This document shows positions 38,358-47,590 of a stretch of DNA of 64,000 nucleotides, one piece after another. Numbering within the stretch: position 1 is the stretch's first letter; each line of letters opens with the position of its first letter. The notes under the pieces are model-generated. The model was not told the origin of the DNA. It did not search any database and was given only the letters and a program-made list of their open reading frames with translations. Where the stretch lies: assembly GCA_000026125.1 (NCBI GenBank), contig CU207211.1, positions 620,001 through 684,000 on the forward strand, read 5' to 3'. Both the position numbers and the translations under genes were made by a program. This DNA comes from Herminiimonas arsenicoxydans. GTDB taxonomy: Bacteria; Pseudomonadota; Gammaproteobacteria; Burkholderiales; Burkholderiaceae_D.

Positions 38358-39290
38358 TTACGATGATCCGAGCATTAAGCGAAGATTCTGAATCGCGGCA
38401 CCTGAAGCACCTTTCCCCAAATTGTCGAAACATGCCATCAGCACCGCCTGCTCCGATGCAGTGTCACCAAACACAGAAATTTCCAGCATATTAGTATTGT
38501 TGAATCTCTCCGGATTGATGTTTGCCGAATCTGCTGCTGTGCCTTCAATTAATGGTGCGACGCATACTGTGGCGGAATTTTCATAGTGTTCCGAAAGTTT
38601 TTTATGCAAATCATAAGGAGTCGTAGCAACTCGCGAGGCCCATAATGGCAATGGTATCTGCACCAGCATTCCTTGGCGAAAGGTGCCGACTGCCGGTATA
38701 AATAAAGGCGGGCGAGAAAGCCCGGAGTGTTGTTGCATTTCTCCCAAGTGCTTATGCTGAAAATTCAGGCCATAAGGACGAAACACCGGCATCATATTTG
38801 AAGGGGTTTCATAGGAAGCGATCATCGCTTTGCCACCACCGCTGTAACCACTGATTGCGTTGACCGTTATCGGTGTGTCCGGCGCAAGCAAGCCCCTTTG
38901 AATTAAGGGATTCAAAAGTGCAATCACACCCGTTGCATAGCAGCCAGGGTTCGATACCCGACGACCTTGAGCGATACGACTTGCTTGTTCCGGGTGCATT
39001 TCCGGAAAACCATAAACCCACCCTGAAGCCACTCGATGAGCCGAACTGGCGTCTAACACACGGACGCTATCGTTTTTGATCCAAGATACCGCGTCTTTCG
39101 CCGCGTCGTCCGGTAAACATAAAATCGCCACATCAACTTCGTTGAGAAGTTGTCGACGCACGTGTTCTTTTTTACGGTCAGACTCATCGATTGAGACGAT
39201 ATCGATATCGCCGTCGTTGGCAAGCAATTGGTGAATTTGGAGACCGGTGGTTCCAGCCTGCCCATCTATGAATATCCTAGGTTTTTTCAT
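38358..39290 (-). CDS. argC: N-acetyl-gamma-glutamyl-phosphate reductase (type 2)
   Basis: A 310-residue ArgC of the shorter class. The NADP fold starts PRIFIDGQAGTTGLQIHQLL; the catalytic Cys is in VSNPGCYATG, with ISGYSGGGKAMI and HKHLGEM further on. It reduces N-acetylglutamyl phosphate in arginine synthesis. No other arg gene is near, and istA fragments lie on both sides (38040-38323 and 39482-39948), which points to transfer or a rearranged copy. The reading frame is complete, so it may be functional. Confidence 0.93.
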   Translation of the reverse strand: MKKPRIFIDGQAGTTGLQIHQLLANDGDIDIVSIDESDRKKEHVRRQLLNEVDVAILCLPDDAAKDAVSWIKNDSVRVLDASSAHRVASGWVYGFPEMHPEQASRIAQGRRVSNPGCYATGVIALLNPLIQRGLLAPDTPITVNAISGYSGGGKAMIASYETPSNMMPVFRPYGLNFQHKHLGEMQQHSGLSRPPLFIPAVGTFRQGMLVQIPLPLWASRVATTPYDLHKKLSEHYENSATVCVAPLIEGTAADSANINPERFNNTNMLEISVFGDTASEQAVLMACFDNLGKGASGAAIQNLRLMLGSS

Positions 39291-39481
39291 GACAATTCAG
39301 TTAGTGTTCTATCGAGAAAGTCATGAATATATACTTTAATTTCGAGAGCCGGGCGCTCGACGGTGAAATGATTAAGAAAATCAAAAAAATTCAGACATGT
39401 ATCATTTTAATGAGTTCTAGTTAACGTGATCCTACATTGAGACTGAGCTATCAAGTCAAACTTTGGCAAATGACCACTAAT

Positions 39482-39948
39482 GTGTCAATTTGCTCGCCGA
39501 GTTGACCCTCTCCAACTGATCCACCTTCCACTGCCTTGCGAAGGCTGTGACCCGGTCATAAGACCTCTCATATCCCAACTCGCGCAGATCTAAATGCATC
39601 TGCCTCAAACTCCCTTTTGCTTGCGTGATTTCGCCGCCTCGGTCTTCAACCAGGCTGAAAGCTTGAAAGCGTATTTATCGAGGGAAGTCGGCGAACGTCG
39701 GTCAGCGAGGTTGGCTCGACAGTTTCAGCGCGTAGATACGGTCTAACGGTATTTCGAGAGATACCCAATCGTTTGGATATTTTCCTCAATGAGACTTGGC
39801 CACGAAGATGCCAGTGTCGAATAATTCCAAGTAAAGCCACGTCGATCACTCCATATCTCCTACTCACTTTAGTAGGTAGGATTGTGTTCTAAACGTGGGT
39901 CAGTTTTGGATGCAAATTATGCGGCTAAGTGGGTCAGTTTTCGATGCA
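39482..39948 (-). mobile_element. IS21-type left end plus istA fragment (copy 2)
   Basis: Best-kept copy. Its outer end shows two 18-bp terminal repeats, GGGTCAGTTTTGGATGCA (39897-39914) and GGGTCAGTTTTCGATGCA (39931-39948), the multiple-repeat layout of IS21 ends. The minus-strand frame 39646-39867 encodes the IstA N-terminus (VIDVALLGIIRHWHLRGQVS, helix-turn-helix KRLGISRNTVRPYL) and then shifts frame. The rest of istA and all of istB are absent; the copy stops at CAAATTGACA. Confidence 0.85.
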
Positions 39949-39965
39949 TGTATGGACCCGACACC

Positions 39966-40239
39966 TTTTGCAAGTTCTTTTAGTAACGTTGAAACAGTTT
40001 GCGTGCATGTATCCGGCTTGCTCGTGGGCTCATGTCAAATACGTGCCCGCAGCCTTGATGAGATTCGCACACCCATTCCTTAGCAAATCATCGGCTTGTC
40101 CCTGAAGACAGTCCGCATCGAAAGCAGGTTTGTGGGTATCGGTCTTACCAGTTTCGTCATCACTTCAAGAAGCTTCGCAAAACGAGAAATAGGTCTATTT
40201 CCTTCACAAACAAAACCACAGAAGCAAATCAGCAGTTTA
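39966..40239 (-). ncRNA. Candidate guide (bridge/seek) RNA region of the IS110 element
   Basis: Non-coding part of the element, downstream of the transposase, about 275 bases. IS1111-type elements are known to encode a structured RNA here that pairs with donor and target DNA. I could not fold it, so this is a position-based inference. Confidence 0.4.
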
Positions 40240-41265
40240 TCAAACTGCCCCTTCCGATAAATGATAACCATCCGGATGGCTCAACAACACTTGAATGACG
40301 CGCGCGTTCTTATTCGCCAGCGCAACGGCTGCCCGGTTATAGCCCCGGCGGGCGATCAGATCTTGTAGCCATCGGCTGCGCGCATCGGTTTTACCGATCG
40401 CGTAGCGCAATACCACCCGAGCACCGTGAATTAATAGCGTTCGCAAGTACGTATCGCCACGCTTGCTGATTCCTTGCAGGCGAGACTTGCCGCCAGAGGA
40501 ATATTGACGTGGCACCAAACCGAGCCATGCGGACAAGTGCCTGCCGTTTTTAAATTCCTTTGCGTCACCCACGGCTGCAACCATCGCCGTCGCGGTAATC
40601 GGTCCCACGCCATCGATGGCCTGAATCTTCTGGCACAAGACAGAATTCTTCATAAATGCAGCGATCCATTGATTGGTACGCGCGATACGTTCTTCCAGGA
40701 TACGCATCTGTTCCAGTAGCTCGATCAAAATGGCCTGGAAGGTAGGTGTCATGTCGCCCTCACACTGAGCCAGAACGGTGGGTATTGCACGTTTGAACGC
40801 TGCAGGCGTCTGCGCAATGATCACACCTCGTTCGCCTAACAAACCTCTGACTTGGTTGATCAACGCTGTACGTTGATGCACCAATAATTCGCGTACGCGA
40901 TGAACGGCTTTCATGTCTTGTTGTTCAATCGACTTTACGGGTACAAACCGCATGGTCGGTCTGCTGGCAGCTTCAACGATGGCGGCTGCATCATTGGCAT
41001 CATTCTTGTTGGTCTTGACGAAGGGGCTGACGTATTGCGGACTGATCAACCGAACTTCAATGCCAATTTCCTTGAAGCGCCGCCCCCAGTAATGAGCTGA
41101 ACTACACGCTTCCATGGCCACAATTCGAGGTGACAGCTTGCGGACGGTGGTCAGAAGCTCTGCGCGCATCACTTTAGCGCCATACTTTGCACAGCCACTG
41201 CGATCCGCACCGTGTAACTGGAACACGCGCTTAGCCAAATCAATTCCGAGAATGTCGATATCCAT
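40240..41265 (-). CDS. IS110-family transposase (DEDD recombinase)
   Basis: A 341-residue protein. The N-terminal RuvC-like domain has IDILGIDLAKRVFQLHG, VAMEACSSAHYWG and KTNKNDANDAAAI, giving the D-E-D-D residues. The C-terminal Tnp20 domain has IDGVGPITATAMVAAVGD and LVPRQYSSGGKSRLQGISK, with the serine used in strand exchange. ATG 41265 follows GGAGG (41270-41274). The frame is complete with no stop or shift, so the element may be active. It lies just upstream of, and opposite to, the imuA operon. Confidence 0.93.
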   Translation of the reverse strand: MDIDILGIDLAKRVFQLHGADRSGCAKYGAKVMRAELLTTVRKLSPRIVAMEACSSAHYWGRRFKEIGIEVRLISPQYVSPFVKTNKNDANDAAAIVEAASRPTMRFVPVKSIEQQDMKAVHRVRELLVHQRTALINQVRGLLGERGVIIAQTPAAFKRAIPTVLAQCEGDMTPTFQAILIELLEQMRILEERIARTNQWIAAFMKNSVLCQKIQAIDGVGPITATAMVAAVGDAKEFKNGRHLSAWLGLVPRQYSSGGKSRLQGISKRGDTYLRTLLIHGARVVLRYAIGKTDARSRWLQDLIARRGYNRAAVALANKNARVIQVLLSHPDGYHLSEGAV

Positions 41266-41397
41266 GACACACCTCCACATAAATTGGATGAAACCTTAGT
41301 TTGATCCTGTTGGTGGTGCCGGGTCCATCTCAGTAAATCAACACTCGCTGGAAAGATTTAAAAATAAAAGGAGGGGGACTGCACAGAAATACTTTTA

Positions 41398-41417
41398 TAC
41401 TGTGTTTATATACAGTA
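41398..41417. promoter_or_regulatory. LexA (SOS) box of the imu operon
   Basis: TACTGTGTTTATATACAGTA, a 20-bp near-perfect match to the LexA consensus TACTGT(AT)4ACAGTA, with CTGT-N8-ACAG intact. It ends 35 bases before the imuA start. Confidence 0.92.
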
Positions 41418-41452
41418 TATTGATGAGCCACATCACATTTTCTGGAGGTCAT

Positions 41453-42223
41453 ATGGCAGCAGTATTGCCAGCCACCTTTACCCCCACCATGTTGTCTTTG
41501 CCAGATTCGGTCTGGCATGGCGATCAGCTGGGATCGTATCGTTCAACACCTGTGGCAACCGGATATCACGATCTGGATAAGGAATTGCCTGGGGGCGGTT
41601 GGCCGCCGTCAGTATTGGTCGAGTTCCTCCTTCCTCATCACGGTATTGGGGAGTTGCGCTTGTTGGCACCGACTCTTGGACCTCTCACCCAATCCAGGAA
41701 GACCCTGATCTTGCTTACGCCACCGTACATTCCATTTGCTGGTGCGCTGAATGATCTTGGCATTCGTCTGAAGCAAGTCATCGTGATCGAAGCAGATAAA
41801 CCGATTGATCGCGTCTGGGCCGTGGAACAGGCATTGAAGAGTGCGAGTTTCGGTGCGCTACTGTGTTGGTTGCCGCAAGTGCGTACTGATCACATACGAC
41901 GCCTGCAACTGGCCGCAGCCGCTGGTGAGGGGCTGAGCTTTGTGTTCCGCCCGTTGTCGGCACAGAACCAGTCTTCGCCTGCACCGTTACGCCTTGTCTG
42001 CCAGCCTGCACCAGCAGGCCGAATGTCAGTCGAGATCATCAAACGTCGCGGCCCAGTACATGCCGCTCCCATCATTCTGCCGTTATCGCTTCCCCGCACG
42101 CTGATCAAACCATTGGCGGCGCGCACAGTAGTTTCACCTTCTTTCGAGACGCATTCCAATGTTGTGGATCGCTCTTCACCTGCCGCAATTGCCGCTCGAC
42201 GTCGCGCTGCGCTCACGGTTTAG
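41453..42223 (+). CDS. imuA: ImuA, translesion-synthesis accessory protein
   Basis: A 256-residue RecA-fold related protein: ATGYHDLDKELPGGGWPPSVLVEFL and IGELRLLAPTLGPLT, then KTLILLTPPYIPFAGAL. It is the first gene of imuA-imuB-dnaE2, the SOS mutasome. ATG 41453 is chosen since GGAGG lies 5-9 bases ahead; an earlier in-frame ATG lies inside the LexA box. Its end overlaps imuB by 65 bases. It supports ImuB/DnaE2 at the replication fork during damage-induced mutagenesis. Confidence 0.93.
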   Translation: MAAVLPATFTPTMLSLPDSVWHGDQLGSYRSTPVATGYHDLDKELPGGGWPPSVLVEFLLPHHGIGELRLLAPTLGPLTQSRKTLILLTPPYIPFAGALNDLGIRLKQVIVIEADKPIDRVWAVEQALKSASFGALLCWLPQVRTDHIRRLQLAAAAGEGLSFVFRPLSAQNQSSPAPLRLVCQPAPAGRMSVEIIKRRGPVHAAPIILPLSLPRTLIKPLAARTVVSPSFETHSNVVDRSSPAAIAARRRAALTV

Positions 42224-43664
42224 GTCAGCATCCGGCGAGCTCGATCCGCTCGTCGAGATGCCGGTCGCTATCTGTGAGAACAAACGCGTGGGCTGGTGTA
42301 ACCCGCATGCCGAAGAGGCAGGCATCCGGCCGGGCATGTCGGAAACCAATGCTCATGCACTGGCAGGCAAACTGCAGTCATTCCCACGCGATGTAGATCA
42401 AGAAGCGCAAGCCCTGCAGGAGGCGGCTCTATGCGCGCTGCGATTCACGCCGCATGTCGTGTTACGTCCATCAGGTTTATTGATGGAAGTCACTGCCAGT
42501 CTGCGCCTGTTCAATGGCCCACAGTCGATTGCATCACAATTGCTCTCCGGTCTTGCCGAACTTGGACTGCATGCAAGACTGTCCGGTACATCGACGGCAA
42601 CAGGCGCTTGGTGGCGTGCGCAATGCGATCATCTGACAGAGATATTTCAATACGATTTCGAACATGCGCTCGATCCATTGCCCCTGCATGTAATGGAAAC
42701 TGCACAACCGCATCTCGATACGCTGGACGGTATCGGGTGCCAGTCCATTGGGCAGTTACGCCGGTTGCCAAGGACAGGTTTGACGCGTCGTTTTGGCAAG
42801 GAGCTGCTGCGCGAACTCGATCGCGCTTATGGTGACGAAGCGGAAGCGCATCAATGGTTCGAAGCCCCAACCCACTTCGATGCCAAACTTGAACTTCCCG
42901 CACGCGTGGAAAGCACGGAAGCGCTGTTGTTTGCTGCACGGCGTCTGTTGTTGCAGTTGACCGGCTGGCTGACAGCACGGCATGCGGCTGTCATTAGCAT
43001 CACGCTTGCGTTGCATCATGAATCGACTCGACAGCGCGACCATCGCAGCACACCATTGACGATTGTTCTTGGGATGCCCAGCCGCGATATCGATCACCTG
43101 ACCTTGTTGCTGCGCGAACGGTTGGCACAACTTGAACTGATGGCACCCGTGATTGAGTTGACGCTGAAGGCCGACCAGATTGTCATGCAGGCTGCACCGA
43201 ATACGGAACTGTTCCCGACACCGACCTCTGATGCAGAAAATACTGGTCGATTGATAGAGCGTCTGCAAAGCCGGCTGGGCCCGACTGCCGTACGCCAGCT
43301 ATCCATGGTTGCCGATCATCGACCAGAAAAAAGTGTGGCGATGCCAGTCGTGACTAGCCATCAGGGCAAGCGTCGAATCGCCAAAGAGGACAGCGCTTCT
43401 CACAGTGAATCGGCGCGGCCGACCTGGCTATTGCAGCAACCGCTGGCTCTTATCACTCGACAGCACAAACCGTTCTATCACAGTCCGCTGACGTTGTTGA
43501 CCGGTCCTGAACGCATTGAATCGGGCTGGTGGGACGATGCACTAGCCGCACGCGACTATTTCATTGCGCAGAACGAACAGCATCAATTGCTGTGGGTGTT
43601 CCGTTTGCGAACCATGGGCGATATAACGGGTTCCGGCTGGTTTCTGCACGGCTTTTTCGGCTGA
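42159..43664 (+). CDS. imuB: ImuB, Y-family polymerase-like protein without catalytic acids
   Basis: A 501-residue DinB/UmuC-fold protein: MLWIALHLPQLPLDVALRSR, GIRPGMSETNAHALAGKLQ and LRPSGLLMEVTASLRLFNG. The DxD near the start and the S-x-DE motif of active Y-family polymerases are missing, as expected for ImuB, which is a scaffold linking the sliding clamp and DnaE2. It contains a thumb/HhH stretch (LDTLDGIGCQSIGQLRRLPR). It overlaps imuA and lies 15 bases before dnaE2, so it is co-transcribed from the LexA-controlled promoter. Confidence 0.93.
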   Translation: MLWIALHLPQLPLDVALRSRFRSASGELDPLVEMPVAICENKRVGWCNPHAEEAGIRPGMSETNAHALAGKLQSFPRDVDQEAQALQEAALCALRFTPHVVLRPSGLLMEVTASLRLFNGPQSIASQLLSGLAELGLHARLSGTSTATGAWWRAQCDHLTEIFQYDFEHALDPLPLHVMETAQPHLDTLDGIGCQSIGQLRRLPRTGLTRRFGKELLRELDRAYGDEAEAHQWFEAPTHFDAKLELPARVESTEALLFAARRLLLQLTGWLTARHAAVISITLALHHESTRQRDHRSTPLTIVLGMPSRDIDHLTLLLRERLAQLELMAPVIELTLKADQIVMQAAPNTELFPTPTSDAENTGRLIERLQSRLGPTAVRQLSMVADHRPEKSVAMPVVTSHQGKRRIAKEDSASHSESARPTWLLQQPLALITRQHKPFYHSPLTLLTGPERIESGWWDDALAARDYFIAQNEQHQLLWVFRLRTMGDITGSGWFLHGFFG

Positions 43665-43679
43665 GCATGGAAGTTCATC

Positions 43680-46600
43680 ATGCCTCCTTTTTTACCTGCC
43701 TATGCCGAGCTGCATTGCCGTTCCAACTTCACCTTCCTGCAGGGTGCATCCCATCCGGAAGAATTGGTTCAGCGTGCCTGCGATCTCGGTTACGACAGTC
43801 TTGCGATCACCGATGAGTGTTCGCTGGCCGGTGTCGTGCGAGCGTATGTCGAAGCAAAGAAACACAATCTACATCTGATTATCGGTAGTGATATCACCTT
43901 GTCGTGTGGAACAAGATTGGTTTTTCTGGCGACCAATCGCAACGGCTACGGCAATCTGTCTGAGCTAATCACACTGGGTCGTCGACGCGCCGACAAAGGT
44001 TTTTATACATTGCATCGCAGTGATCTTGATCCAGATGAGCGCCAAGAACCGAATTCCATCCATCTTGCACAGTTACCAGACTGCCTTGCCATCCTGATTC
44101 CAAAGTGCTGTTGTTCCCGTGAAGAGATTGCACGGCAAGCCGCGTGGCTTGCACGCACCTTTGTCGGCCGGGCATGGGTCGCTGCCGAATTGCTGCATTG
44201 GTCTGATGACGAATACTGGCTCGACCTATTGACAGGCATTGCCGCCGAGATGGATTTGCCGTTAGTGGCGACGGGGGATGTATTGATGCATGTCCGGTCA
44301 CGCAAACCATTGCAGGACACGCTGACCGCAGTGCGTCTTGGCAAGTCCGTGGCCGAATGTGGCATGGATTTGCAGCCGAATGCCGAACAACATTTGCGTT
44401 CGCGCCTGCGACTGGCGCAACTTTATTCTCCAGAGCTGCTGCAGGAAACGCTGACACTTGCGAAGCTATGCACGTTCTCGCTGGACGAGCTGCGCTATCA
44501 GTATCCAGAAGAAATCGTTCCTGCCGGCGAAACCCTGTCCAGTTACTTGCGTCGCCTAACCTATGAGGGTGCAACGCAACGGCGGTTCAGACAAGGCATT
44601 CCCGCGAACATTCGGCAACAGATCGAACACGAGCTCGTACTGATTACTGAACTAAATTACGAACCGTTTTTCCTTACTGTGTACGATATCGTGAAATTCG
44701 CACGCAGCAAGGGAATTCTTTGCCAGGGCCGCGGGTCAGCCGCCAATTCGGTCGTCTGCTATTGCCTTGGAATCACTGAAGTTGATCCGGCTCGTAGTAG
44801 CGTCCTGTTCGAACGCTTCATTTCCCGAGAGCGTAATGAACCGCCCGATATCGATGTGGACTTCGAGCATCAGCGGCGCGAAGAAGTCATACAGTACATC
44901 TATAACAAATACGGACGTCATCGCGCTGCATTGACGGCGGCACTCATTACGTACCGTCCGCGTTCAGCAATGAAGGATGTCGGTAAGGCACTGGGGCTGG
45001 ACTTCGAACAGGTCAATCGACTGTCGCAATCACATAAATGGTGGGATGGTAGGGAGATCAGTGACGAGCGCCTGCAGGAAGGTGGTTTCGATCCACAAGC
45101 ACCGATCGTGCAGAAACTAGTGGAACTGACCAAGACGCTAATTGGCTTCCCGCGTCACCTGTCACAGCACACTGGCGGTTTTGTCATTGCACGCGACAGC
45201 TTGGCGCGGCTGGTGCCAATCGAGAATGCATCAATGAAAGATCGCAGCGTCATCGAATGGGACAAGGACGATCTGGATGCGCTCGGCCTGTTGAAGGTGG
45301 ATGTGCTCGCATTGGGAATGCTGTCTGCCATACAACGTGCGCTGGAAATGATCAGCACGCGACGTGGCAGGATGGTCGAGATGCAGGATATTCCATCGGA
45401 AGATCCGCTGACCTACGAGATGATCAGTGCCGCTGACACTATTGGCGTGTTTCAAATCGAATCCCGTGCGCAGATGTCGATGCTGCCGCGTTTGCGGCCG
45501 CAGAAATATTACGACCTCGTCGTGCAGGTAGCAATCGTGCGACCCGGTCCGATTCAAGGCGGCATGGTGCATCCCTATCTGAAGCAGCGGCATATGCACC
45601 CGGATGACATTGTCTATCCCGGTCCTGAAATCAAGGAAGCGCTGTCGCGAACGTTTGGGGTGCCGATCTTCCAAGAGCAAGTGATGCAGATTGCGGTGCT
45701 GGCTGCTGGCTACACGCCGGGAGAGGCTGACGAATTGCGTCGCTCCATGGCGGCATGGAAGCGCAAAGGCAACTTGGAAAAACACGGGGACAAGCTGAAA
45801 AAAGGATTGGCTAAAAACGGCTATGATCCAGAATTCGCTAATCGCCTATTTGAGCAGATCAAGGGTTTCGGCGAATACGGGTTTCCGGAATCGCATGCGG
45901 CCAGCTTTGCGCTGCTGGTCTATGTGTCGGCATGGATCAAGCGACATGAACCTGCGGCTTTTCTTGCTGCATTGCTGAATTCACAGCCAATGGGATTCTA
46001 TTCGGCTTCACAACTGGTACAGGATGCGAAACGGCATGGCGTTCCTGTTCGTCCCATTGATGTACTCATCAGTGAGCTGGAATCGACGATGGAAGATATT
46101 CATGAGCGCTACCCTGCTGTGCGTCTCGGTTTGCACATGGTCAAGGGATTGTCGTTGGACGGGGCAAAACGCATTATCGAGGCGCGCGCACATCAATCTT
46201 TCAAGGATGTCGACGATCTTGCCCGGCGGGCCGAGCTGGATCAGCATGAGTTGGGCGCACTGGCGCGCGCGAATGCCTTGTTACCGTTGTCCGGTCATCG
46301 ACGGCAAGCCAAATGGGAAGTGGCTGCAATGATGTCGGCACCCATGCTGTTGCGTGATGCGCCGATCAGGGAAGAACCATTGTTGTTGCCCGCAGCCAGT
46401 GAAGGGCAGGAGATTGTTGCTGACTATGCCAGCACAGGATTGACATTGAATCGCCATCCGCTTGCCTTGTTACGTCCACGCTTGAAGAAGATGAATCTCT
46501 CTACGGCACTGGAGATGAAGGGCTTTGCAGATCGGAAGATTGCGCGCACGACGGGCATTGTCACGATGAGGCAGCGACCACCAACTGCAAAGGGAACGAT

Positions 46601-46817
46601 GTTCGTCACGTTGGAAGACGAAACGGGTATCACCAATGTCATTATCTGGCCGGCATTGGTCGAGAAGCAGCGTAAGGAAATCCTTAATTCACAGTTAATG
46701 ACGGTATATGGAATCTGGCAATGCAAGGAGGAAGTGCGACACCTAGTGGCTAAACGGATTGTCGATCATTCGGAGCTACTTGGTGATTTGTCGGTGAGTA
46801 GTAGAGATTTTCAGTAA
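43680..46817 (+). CDS. dnaE2: Error-prone DNA polymerase DnaE2
   Basis: A 1045-residue C-family polymerase, normal for DnaE2. The PHP domain starts YAELHCRSNFTFLQGASHPEE. The catalytic palm has RGSAANSVVCYCLGI and PPDIDVDFEHQRREEV, with the three acidic metal ligands. Later come HTGGFVIARDSL, GLLKVDVLALGML and an OB domain at the end (TTGIVTMRQRPPTAKGTMFV). It performs damage-induced lesion bypass with ImuA and ImuB. The reading frame is intact. Confidence 0.96.
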   Translation: MPPFLPAYAELHCRSNFTFLQGASHPEELVQRACDLGYDSLAITDECSLAGVVRAYVEAKKHNLHLIIGSDITLSCGTRLVFLATNRNGYGNLSELITLGRRRADKGFYTLHRSDLDPDERQEPNSIHLAQLPDCLAILIPKCCCSREEIARQAAWLARTFVGRAWVAAELLHWSDDEYWLDLLTGIAAEMDLPLVATGDVLMHVRSRKPLQDTLTAVRLGKSVAECGMDLQPNAEQHLRSRLRLAQLYSPELLQETLTLAKLCTFSLDELRYQYPEEIVPAGETLSSYLRRLTYEGATQRRFRQGIPANIRQQIEHELVLITELNYEPFFLTVYDIVKFARSKGILCQGRGSAANSVVCYCLGITEVDPARSSVLFERFISRERNEPPDIDVDFEHQRREEVIQYIYNKYGRHRAALTAALITYRPRSAMKDVGKALGLDFEQVNRLSQSHKWWDGREISDERLQEGGFDPQAPIVQKLVELTKTLIGFPRHLSQHTGGFVIARDSLARLVPIENASMKDRSVIEWDKDDLDALGLLKVDVLALGMLSAIQRALEMISTRRGRMVEMQDIPSEDPLTYEMISAADTIGVFQIESRAQMSMLPRLRPQKYYDLVVQVAIVRPGPIQGGMVHPYLKQRHMHPDDIVYPGPEIKEALSRTFGVPIFQEQVMQIAVLAAGYTPGEADELRRSMAAWKRKGNLEKHGDKLKKGLAKNGYDPEFANRLFEQIKGFGEYGFPESHAASFALLVYVSAWIKRHEPAAFLAALLNSQPMGFYSASQLVQDAKRHGVPVRPIDVLISELESTMEDIHERYPAVRLGLHMVKGLSLDGAKRIIEARAHQSFKDVDDLARRAELDQHELGALARANALLPLSGHRRQAKWEVAAMMSAPMLLRDAPIREEPLLLPAASEGQEIVADYASTGLTLNRHPLALLRPRLKKMNLSTALEMKGFADRKIARTTGIVTMRQRPPTAKGTMFVTLEDETGITNVIIWPALVEKQRKEILNSQLMTVYGIWQCKEEVRHLVAKRIVDHSELLGDLSVSSRDFQ

Positions 46818-47067
46818 ATTTTTCGAACACACTTATGTTCTAACAAACATGGATACAAAGTTATTTGTAATCTTTGACGGGGTCGATTATTGAACAGTAT
46901 GAATGTATTCGCGAGTAACTTGTATTCCAAACTCCAAACATTGCGCTGGCTCTGGGAATTATTCAGTGGAAATGAAGTGATGCTGCCCTGACGTCTTTCC
47001 CATATGTTCAGTGACGACGAACGTAACATTCGATTGAGCTGTACAAATGATTTGAAATGTAATACGT

Positions 47068-47436
47068 CTATGCAAATGACGGAGAGCAGTTGGCAATAAT
47101 TTTTTGTAAGCGCTGCTTCGGTGAGTCAACGACAGCATTGTGAATGTTCAAACCAATACGAAATCCATCAACACCAACCAGAATGCAATAAACGATTTCG
47201 CAAGAAAAGACCTGTTGAATGATGCGTTCGCCGACTAAACCATTGAGTGCGAGCGAACAAGTTTTACCGATCTTGACCGGTTCTCCGGCGACGACACCGA
47301 AGCCATGCTCTGATACATCTAATGTTTTGACATGAATAGTTGTAGACCCAACAGTCATTACTGCGCGTCTGCGAAATATATATCGCGGAAATTTACGCTC
47401 AACGACCGTTGACTTCAGAAATGCAAGTGCCGTCAT
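47068..47436 (-). CDS. PilZ-domain protein
   Basis: A 122-residue protein with the PilZ c-di-GMP motifs: basic RKFPRYIFRRRA (RxxxR) near residue 14 and DVSEHGFGV (D-x-S-x-x-G) near residue 41. It probably binds c-di-GMP in the cytoplasm and passes the signal to an unidentified partner. It sits alone between dnaE2 and an istA fragment. All binding residues look present. Confidence 0.85.
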   Translation of the reverse strand: MTALAFLKSTVVERKFPRYIFRRRAVMTVGSTTIHVKTLDVSEHGFGVVAGEPVKIGKTCSLALNGLVGERIIQQVFSCEIVYCILVGVDGFRIGLNIHNAVVDSPKQRLQKIIANCSPSFA

Positions 47437-47590
47437 GACAATTCCTTTCCTCCTAGATTCCTTACTAATTACTTACATTGATTATCATGGCATTCGATAT
47501 TTGGTAAATTACCCTAAGGCAATAATTTTACAAATCGCCAAAAATACAACGGTGCTAGCCATTGTCAAGATGGTAAGAGATTCATTCATT

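Larger units (their letters stand above)
39952..41328 (-). mobile_element. IS110-family (IS1111-type) insertion sequence
   Basis: Bounded by inverted ends ATGGACCCGACACC (39952-39965) and GGTGCCGGGTCCAT (41315-41328), 13 of 14 matching. It encloses one intact transposase and a ~275-base non-coding stretch downstream of it. The left boundary abuts the IS21 terminal repeat of copy 2. Exact ends are provisional because this family lacks ordinary terminal repeats. Confidence 0.75.
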
